The position numbers were made by a program, and so were the translations under genes. From Rhizobium oryzihabitans (GTDB taxonomy: Bacteria; Pseudomonadota; Alphaproteobacteria; Rhizobiales; Rhizobiaceae): 64,000 bases of DNA. Shown here piece by piece: positions 58,758 to 64,000 of the stretch; position 1 is the first letter of the stretch; each line of letters starts with the position of its first letter. The notes under the pieces were generated by a model. That model did no database searches. It was not told the origin of the DNA and saw only the letters and a list, made by a program, of their open reading frames with translations. Where the stretch lies: positions 2,428,001-2,492,000 of the forward strand of contig NZ_CP048632.1 of assembly GCF_010669145.1 (NCBI RefSeq), read 5' to 3'.

Positions 58758-59936
58758 TTTGGTGGCGATCAGTTCCCGCGCGTGGTTCCGGGCTTCGTCG
58801 TCCGCCGCGAACACATCGTCAATCGTTGCGCCGGATCGGCCATCATGCATACGGTCCATGACCGTTTCGACGATCTCGGCCATATCGAGAAACCCGATGC
58901 CGCCCTCGACGAAGGCGTGAAAGGCGGTCTCCTCGGCTGCGTTCAGAGCCGCGCCCTGCAGGCCCCCGCGCTCCAGCGCCGTGCGCGCCAGCCGGAGCGC
59001 CGGGAACCGGATCTCGTCGGGCGCTTCGAAATCGAGCCGCGCCAGTTTTGCAAAATCCAGACGCTCGACATTGAGATTGCCGCGCTCGGGGTAGGTAAGG
59101 GCATAGGAGATGGCGGTTCGCATATCGGGCGACCCGAGTTGTGCGATGTAGGAGCCATCGCTGTAACCGACCATTGAATGCACGATCGACTGCGGGTGGA
59201 CGATCACCTCCACCTGATCGGGCCTGAGATCAAAGAGATATTTCGCCTCGATCATTTCCAGACCCTTGTTGAACATCGAGGCGCTGCCGATCGATACCTT
59301 TAACCCCATGGACCAGTTGGGATGGGCGCGGGCGATATCCGCCGTAACATTGGCCATCTGCTCCCGCGACCAGGTGCGGAACGGTCCGCCTGAAGCCGTA
59401 AGCACGATGCGTTCCACGGCCTGTTTGTGTTCGCCCGTCAGGCACTGGAAGATCGCGCTATGTTCGCTGTCGACCGGGATCAGCCTGCCGCCGCCCTGTT
59501 TGACTGTGCGCAGGAAAACATCGCCCGCCGAAACGAGGCATTCCTTGTTTGCAAGTGCTATATCCGCGCCGCGCCGTGCGGCCGTCAATGTGGGTGCGAG
59601 ACCGGGTGTTCCCGCTATCGCCGCCATTACCCAGCCTGCATCCATCGAGGCTGCCTCTTCGAGGCCTGATTTGCCTGCTGCAACCTTGATGCCGGTGCCG
59701 GAAAGTGCGGATTTCAGCGCCTCGTATTTGTCATCCTCGGCAGTCACCGCGAGCTCAGCGCCGAATTCGCGCGCCTGTTCCGCCAGAAGGGTGATGTTGC
59801 CTGCGCCGGTGAGCGCCATGATCTCGAATTGGCCACGGCCCCCCAGCTGACGCACGACATCCAGCGTGTTCGTTCCGATCGAGCCCGTCGAACCCAATAT
59901 CGTCAGCTTGCGCGGCATTTCACTGGCAGTCGTCAT
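58743..59936 (-). CDS. dxr: 1-deoxy-D-xylulose-5-phosphate reductoisomerase
   Basis: A 397-residue enzyme of the MEP isoprenoid pathway that converts DXP to MEP with NADPH. The NADPH motif ILGSTGSIGTNTLDV is at about 12-26, the metal and substrate residues are in VDSEHSAIFQCL and in LTASGGPFRTW, and HPQSIVHSMVGY is also intact. ATG 59936 is chosen; the frame is open to 59978, but the residues before are not conserved. Its 3' end overlaps the hemA terminator. Confidence 0.97.
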   Translation of the reverse strand: MTTASEMPRKLTILGSTGSIGTNTLDVVRQLGGRGQFEIMALTGAGNITLLAEQAREFGAELAVTAEDDKYEALKSALSGTGIKVAAGKSGLEEAASMDAGWVMAAIAGTPGLAPTLTAARRGADIALANKECLVSAGDVFLRTVKQGGGRLIPVDSEHSAIFQCLTGEHKQAVERIVLTASGGPFRTWSREQMANVTADIARAHPNWSMGLKVSIGSASMFNKGLEMIEAKYLFDLRPDQVEVIVHPQSIVHSMVGYSDGSYIAQLGSPDMRTAISYALTYPERGNLNVERLDFAKLARLDFEAPDEIRFPALRLARTALERGGLQGAALNAAEETAFHAFVEGGIGFLDMAEIVETVMDRMHDGRSGATIDDVFAADDEARNHARELIATKEKAA

Positions 59937-59972
59937 CTTCAGTCCGTCGGTCGTTTCCAGTTCGCACCTTGG

Positions 59973-60021
59973 GTGCATGACGTTCTCCCGAAACCGCTAC
60001 GCAGTTTCGGGCGACATGCAT
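59973..60021. repeat. Rhizobial intergenic palindromic repeat
   Basis: CCCGAAAC-CGCTACGCA-GTTTCGGG (59987-60011) is a perfect 8-base arm pair, nested in outer arms TGCATGACG/CGACATGCA with one mismatch. This AAACCGCT.CGCA.TTTCGGGCGACATGCA form is, from memory, the short palindrome found many times between genes in Agrobacterium, Rhizobium and Brucella. It sits in the dxr/PAP2 divergent gap. Confidence 0.7.
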
Positions 60022-60122
60022 TAGCCTCTACTCGCGAAAACCAGCCATAACAAGGACAAAGCCCGGCTATTGTTTTTGTGGACGGCAAAGCCATATGCAA
60101 GAAAAACGATGAGAGGATATTG

Positions 60123-60824
60123 ATGCGACGTTTCCTTGTTTCCAGTGGTTGGATTTTTGCGGCGAGCATTGTGCTGGTTCTGGTCTTTATTCCTTTTGAC
60201 CCGCGCCTTTCTGAACGTGCCCAGGCCCTGCCGGGAACGATCGTTTCCTTCAATCGCTCCATTACCGATTTCGGAACATTCAGCTGGATGCTCTATTCTA
60301 CGGGGGCTCTCGCAATCCTTGCCTATGTCGGCGCGCGGGTCCTGCAGGCGCGGACCTATGCCGGGCGGCTGCGAACCGCATGGCGGCTTCTCGCTTATTT
60401 CTTCCTGACGATCGGTACGGCCAGCATTCTCGTCCACACGCTGAAATTCCTGATCGGGCGGGCGCGGCCGGAGCTTCTTCTGGAGATGGGCGCCTACAGC
60501 CTCACGCCCTTCACCGGCGACAATCTCTATGAAAGTTTCCCCTCCGGCCATTCGACCGCTGCCGGGGCATTTTTTGGCGTCTTCGCCATGCTGATGCCGC
60601 GCTTCCGCTGGGTGTTTCTCCTGCTTGCCCTCGTCATCGGCGTTTCGCGCGTCATTGTCGGTGCGCATTACCCAAGCGATGTCGCCGCCGGGCTGTTGCT
60701 TGGCATGTGGACTGCCATGGCCTTCGCCTTTATCTTCGCCCGATCCGAAATGCTTTTTCGCTTCGATGCGCACGGCTGGCCGCAGCCGAAAAATGCAACC
60801 CTTCCGGCGGCGGATTCACGATAA
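60123..60824 (+). CDS. PAP2 superfamily membrane phosphatase
   Basis: A 233-residue integral membrane protein with about six helices and the full PAP2 catalytic triad of motifs: KFLIGRARP (K-x6-RP), SFPSGHST (PSGH) and SRVIVGAHYPSD (SR-x5-H-x3-D). It probably removes phosphate from a lipid phosphate such as undecaprenyl pyrophosphate, lipid A or phosphatidylglycerophosphate; the sequence does not decide. Start ATG 60123 follows a GAGAGGATATT ribosome site. The next gene starts 34 bases downstream. Confidence 0.9.
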   Translation: MRRFLVSSGWIFAASIVLVLVFIPFDPRLSERAQALPGTIVSFNRSITDFGTFSWMLYSTGALAILAYVGARVLQARTYAGRLRTAWRLLAYFFLTIGTASILVHTLKFLIGRARPELLLEMGAYSLTPFTGDNLYESFPSGHSTAAGAFFGVFAMLMPRFRWVFLLLALVIGVSRVIVGAHYPSDVAAGLLLGMWTAMAFAFIFARSEMLFRFDAHGWPQPKNATLPAADSR

Positions 60825-60858
60825 AGACCTTTAAAGGGACGGAAACAGGGGGAAGGTG

Positions 60859-62121
60859 ATGGAAGAAGCGAAAGTCGTAGCGGAAAATGACGGTAGTGGT
60901 GTTCAACACATCCGCACGTCGGTCGTCGTGGCGGGCGGCGGGCCGGCCGGCCTGATGCTCGGCCTGCTCCTTGCCCGCAGCGGCATCGATGTCACGGTGG
61001 TCGAGAAACACGGGGATTTTCTGCGTGATTTTCGCGGCGACACCATCCACCCTTCCACGCTGGAATTGATGGAGCAACTGGGTTTTATCGATGAGTTCCT
61101 GAGCCTGCCGCATACACGCGCGCCACGGCTGAACGCGGTCATCGGCGGCGAGCGCATCACGATCGCGGATTTTTCGCGGCTGCCGGTCCGGCATCGCTTC
61201 ATTGCGTTCATGCCGCAATGGGATTTTCTCAATTTCATCGTCGGCAAGGCCGGGCAATATGAAAATTTCCGGCTGCTGATGAATGCGCCGGTGACCGGCC
61301 TGATCGAGAGGGACGGGCGTATTGGCGGTCTCATCGTCAATACGCCGGAAGGCGCGATCGAGATCGCCGCTGATCTGGTGGTGGGCGCGGACGGCCGCAA
61401 TTCCATCGTCCGAGAGGCGGCTGGCCTCGAAGTGCAGCGCTTCGGTATACCGACCGAAGTGCTGTGGTTGCGCCTTTCGAAACAGCCGGGTGATCCAACC
61501 GAAACCATGGGGCATGCGGGCTCGCAGCAGGGTTTCGTGATGATCAACCGCGGCGACTACTGGCAATGCGGTTATGTGGTGCGCAAGGGCTTTTTCGCGG
61601 ACATAAAGCTGCAGGGAATTGAAGCCTTCAGGGACAGGGTCGCGGAAATCTGCCCTTTCCCGCGCGAGAGGCTCGATGAACTCAAAAGTTGGGATGACGT
61701 GCATCTCCTGACCGTTCGTATCGACCGGTTGAAGCGCTGGTGGAAACCAGGCCTCATCTGCATCGGCGACGCGGCCCACGCCATGTCGCCTGTTGGCGGT
61801 GTCGGCATCAATCTCGCTGTTCAGGACGCCGTGGCCGCGGCCAATGTGCTCGTGCCGGTGTTCTTGTCCGGCCGGGCCGTTGCCGATGATGATCTCGCCG
61901 CAATTCAGAAACGCCGGTCCTTCCCGACCAAGGCCACACAGTTTCTGCAGCGGATGATGCGTATCGGCCGCAAGAAAGAGCAGGCGGATACGGATAGGGT
62001 GGAAAAGCCCAAAGGCCCGCCCGCCTTTGTGCGGGCGATCATGCGATTTCCGCTTTTTGCCCATTTGACCGGCCGGCTGGTGGGGCTGGGCTTTCGTCGG
62101 GAAAAGATCAAGACGGTGTAA
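60859..62121 (+). CDS. FAD-dependent aromatic-ring monooxygenase-like oxidoreductase
   Basis: A 420-residue group A flavoprotein. The N-terminal FAD motif VAGGGPAGLMLGLLLARSG (about 21-39), the central DG motif GADGRNSIVREAAG, and the third FAD motif with IGDAAHAMSPVGGVGINLA identify the PheA/TfdB/UbiH superfamily. The substrate is uncertain; it could be a ubiquinone-type or a phenolic hydroxylase. The start may be ATG 60859 or the GTG one codon before. It shares a strand with the PAP2 gene. Confidence 0.88.
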   Translation: MEEAKVVAENDGSGVQHIRTSVVVAGGGPAGLMLGLLLARSGIDVTVVEKHGDFLRDFRGDTIHPSTLELMEQLGFIDEFLSLPHTRAPRLNAVIGGERITIADFSRLPVRHRFIAFMPQWDFLNFIVGKAGQYENFRLLMNAPVTGLIERDGRIGGLIVNTPEGAIEIAADLVVGADGRNSIVREAAGLEVQRFGIPTEVLWLRLSKQPGDPTETMGHAGSQQGFVMINRGDYWQCGYVVRKGFFADIKLQGIEAFRDRVAEICPFPRERLDELKSWDDVHLLTVRIDRLKRWWKPGLICIGDAAHAMSPVGGVGINLAVQDAVAAANVLVPVFLSGRAVADDDLAAIQKRRSFPTKATQFLQRMMRIGRKKEQADTDRVEKPKGPPAFVRAIMRFPLFAHLTGRLVGLGFRREKIKTV

Positions 62122-62127
62122 CGCGGC

Positions 62128-63054
62128 TTAAGCCGCGTTCCCGATTTCCTTCGCATATTTCAGCCCGATAACAGCCGAACCGATCAGACCCGGCTCGATC
62201 CGGCAAATGGCGGGCACGACGAGCGGGCGGTTGAAGCGCCTCAGAATGCGGCTCCTGACGGCCTCGTCCAGAGCAGCCAGAAGTTCCCTGGAATTCGAGA
62301 GCCCGCCGCCGACCGGGACGATGGTCGCGCCGGTGACATTGATCACCATCGCCAGCGGTGAAGCGAGAATATCGATGAGAACATCGATGGTTCTGGCGGA
62401 TTGTGCATCGCCTGCCTGCCATGCGGCAATAATATCCTCACTGGTCAAATCCTGCCGGTGAAGATGCATATGCAGCTTTTCCATGCCGCGCGCGCTGCCG
62501 ATCGCATCAACGCAACCGGTGAGCCCGCAACCGCATTCGAAGCGCGGCAGCGAGACCGGCGGGTTGCCCGCCAATGTTGCGGCCACGGGGCCGTGGCCCC
62601 ATTCACCGGCAAAACCGCCATCGCTGTTGATGAGCTTGCCGTCGATCACCAGCCCGCCGCCGACACCCGTTCCGAGGATGACGCCGAAGACGACGCGATG
62701 ACCCTGTCCGGAGCCGATTTCCGATTCGGCGATCACGAAGCAATCCGCATCGTTCGAAACGATGACGGGAAGGTTGAGCGCCTTTTCGAGCTCGTCCTTC
62801 AAGACGGTACGGTGAATACTGGGAATATTGGCAACGGTGGCCTTGCCCGTTTCCGGATCGATGACGCCGGCAATCGACAGCGAGACGCAGCCGGGTGTGC
62901 CGCCGCTCTCGTCAATGACGGATTTCAGGCCGGCGGCGAAGTCCTCGAAACTGGTTTTCGGCGTCGGTATACGCGGTACGGGGCGGATATCGTCCGGGGC
63001 ATGGGCAATTGCGCCCTTGATGGTCGTTCCGCCAATATCGAAACAAACGATCAT
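62128..63054 (-). CDS. nagK: N-acetylglucosamine kinase-like ROK family protein
   Basis: A 308-residue sugar kinase. The phosphate-binding motif FDIGGTTIKGA is at residues 5-15, and the zinc-binding ROK signature CGCGLTGCVDAIGS is near residue 174, with GVILGTGVGGGLVIDGKL before it. It lies 3 bases downstream of nagA, so it is expected to phosphorylate N-acetylglucosamine or a related amino sugar; the exact substrate is inferred from context. Confidence 0.87.
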   Translation of the reverse strand: MIVCFDIGGTTIKGAIAHAPDDIRPVPRIPTPKTSFEDFAAGLKSVIDESGGTPGCVSLSIAGVIDPETGKATVANIPSIHRTVLKDELEKALNLPVIVSNDADCFVIAESEIGSGQGHRVVFGVILGTGVGGGLVIDGKLINSDGGFAGEWGHGPVAATLAGNPPVSLPRFECGCGLTGCVDAIGSARGMEKLHMHLHRQDLTSEDIIAAWQAGDAQSARTIDVLIDILASPLAMVINVTGATIVPVGGGLSNSRELLAALDEAVRSRILRRFNRPLVVPAICRIEPGLIGSAVIGLKYAKEIGNAA

Positions 63055-63057
63055 GGT

Positions 63058-64000
63058 TCACACTCCCGAGCGTTTGGCATCATAGGTTTTTTCTCCGCCG
63101 ATCCATGTCGAATGCATCTGGAGGTCGGGTGTCAGCATGACGAAATCAGCATCGAAACCGGGCAGAAGTTTACCCTTGCCGGAGGCGCCGATTGCCTGCG
63201 CCGGATAGGCTGAGGCCATTCTGAACGCCTCTTCCAGCGGTGTTTCCATCTTCTCATGCATGAAGCGGACGCAGGAGAGCATGTCGATATCCGCACCTGC
63301 AAGCGTGCCGTCGGCCAAGGTCAGACGGCCGCCATTGCGATAGACCTGCCGGCCGTTCAGTTCGAAACCGTCGTCATCCGTGCCGATGGTGGACATGGCA
63401 TCGGTGACGAGGAAAATGCGGGCCGGGCCAATCTTGGCGCGAAGCGCAATGCCGATTGCAGCCGGGTCGACATGGAAACCATCGGCGATCAGCCCGCAAT
63501 CCAGTCCACCGTTCGAAAGCGCGGCTCCGACCAGCCCCGGTTCGCGGTGGCCAAGAGGGCTCATCGCGTTGAAGAGATGGGTCACCATGGATGCGCCGGC
63601 TTCAGCATAGGCCGTTGCCACATCAAGGCCGGTATCGGTATGGCCGAGGCTGACGACGATGCCGGTGTCCCTGAGGGCCTTAACCTGTTCGGCCGTCACG
63701 TTTTCGGGGCAATGGTTGTCAGCACGAAGGGAAGTTGCGCCTTGCAGCCGGTCAGAACTGCAAGATCGGCCGTCTCCATCTTGCGGATCAGCGCCGGATC
63801 ATGCGTGCCCTTGCGCGCAACGGAAAGATGCGGCCCTTCGAAATGCAGGCCCAGGAAACCGGGCACCTGCGCCTTGCTGGCGGCAATGCCCGCCTGCGCC
63901 GCCTTGGAGGTCACGTCCGGCCGGTCGGTGATGAGCGTGACCATCAGCGCCGTGGTGCCGAATTGCGCATGAGCGGAACAGATGCGGGCAATGCCTGCCA
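63058..64000 (-). pseudogene. nagA: N-acetylglucosamine-6-phosphate deacetylase, frameshifted and cut by window edge
   Basis: Reading leftward from the edge, one frame gives ...GTTALMVTLITDRPDV, the metal motif HFEGPHLSVARKGTHD and QLPFVLTTIAPKT-stop; another frame takes up with ENVTAEQVKALRDTGIVVSLGHTD to a normal end. A base is missing in the G-run at 63706-63709; adding one gives ...TTIAPENVTAEQ, the NagA sequence. Active-site elements are intact otherwise: SLGHTD, DGFHVDP and LVTDAMS with the catalytic aspartate. The enzyme removes acetate from GlcNAc-6-P. The defect resembles those in the LysE gene and priA and is probably a sequence error. Confidence 0.87.

Overview
This window looks like a piece of the main chromosome of a Rhizobiaceae alphaproteobacterium, most likely Agrobacterium (tumefaciens/fabrum group). 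The evidence is the gene order (sdhCDAB, then mdh-sucCDAB-lpdA, then xerC/priA, atpHAGDC, and hemA next to dxr), a C4-type 5-aminolevulinate synthase, a HemCD/mitofilin-like/HemY-like heme cluster, a Brucella Omp19-like lipoprotein, and rhizobial-type intergenic palindromes. The species call is inference. No rRNA, tRNA, CRISPR array, prophage or insertion sequence was seen. The DNA is almost entirely core metabolism and cell machinery with short intergenic gaps.

Layout: (1) 1-9.0 kb: a Bcr/CflA-type efflux pump cut by the left edge with its MarR regulator, a small unknown protein, an M3 peptidase, TypA/BipA, a GNAT acetyltransferase, pyrophosphatase, a YggT-DUF167 pair and a second MFS transporter. 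(2) 9-18.7 kb: a glutamine amidotransferase, a TerB-like protein and the leftward heme cluster hemC-hemD-mitofilin-like-HemY-like, then the divergent tsaD-gpsA-YciI-EVE-methyltransferase run. (3) 18.7-35.2 kb: the TCA block, with succinate dehydrogenase (sdhCDAB), an Omp19-like lipoprotein, ZapE, and a long rightward series mdh-sucC-sucD-sucA-sucB-MAPEG-LysE-lpdA. (4) 35.3-41.4 kb: cytochrome b561, a DUF2867 protein, a TraB/GumN protein, xerC diverging from priA, and a membrane protein. (5) 41.6-46.7 kb: the F1 ATP synthase operon atpHAGDC. (6) 46.8-50.3 kb: fdhD, a soluble PAS-containing chemoreceptor and a stand-alone CheW. (7) 50.5-57.1 kb: tamB, tamA and a glycine-zipper lipoprotein. (8) 57.4-64 kb: hemA with an FNR-type promoter, dxr, a PAP2 phosphatase, an FAD monooxygenase, and nagK-nagA cut by the right edge.

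Much of the window serves respiration and its carbon supply: TCA enzymes feed the quinone pool through SDH, ATP synthase uses the resulting proton gradient, and heme genes (hemA, hemC, hemD) use succinyl-CoA made by the neighbouring suc genes.

The most useful observations are these. Three genes (a LysE transporter, priA and nagA) are each broken by a single missing base in a C/G run, a pattern that suggests sequencing error rather than biology. A rare 8-mer palindrome, TTACGTAA, lies upstream of both TCA operons (sdh and mdh-suc). A perfect FNR/FixK box sits upstream of hemA at class II spacing from a -10 element. The soluble chemoreceptor ends in a CheR-tether-like pentapeptide. Strong hairpins lie downstream of lpdA and between atpD and atpC.
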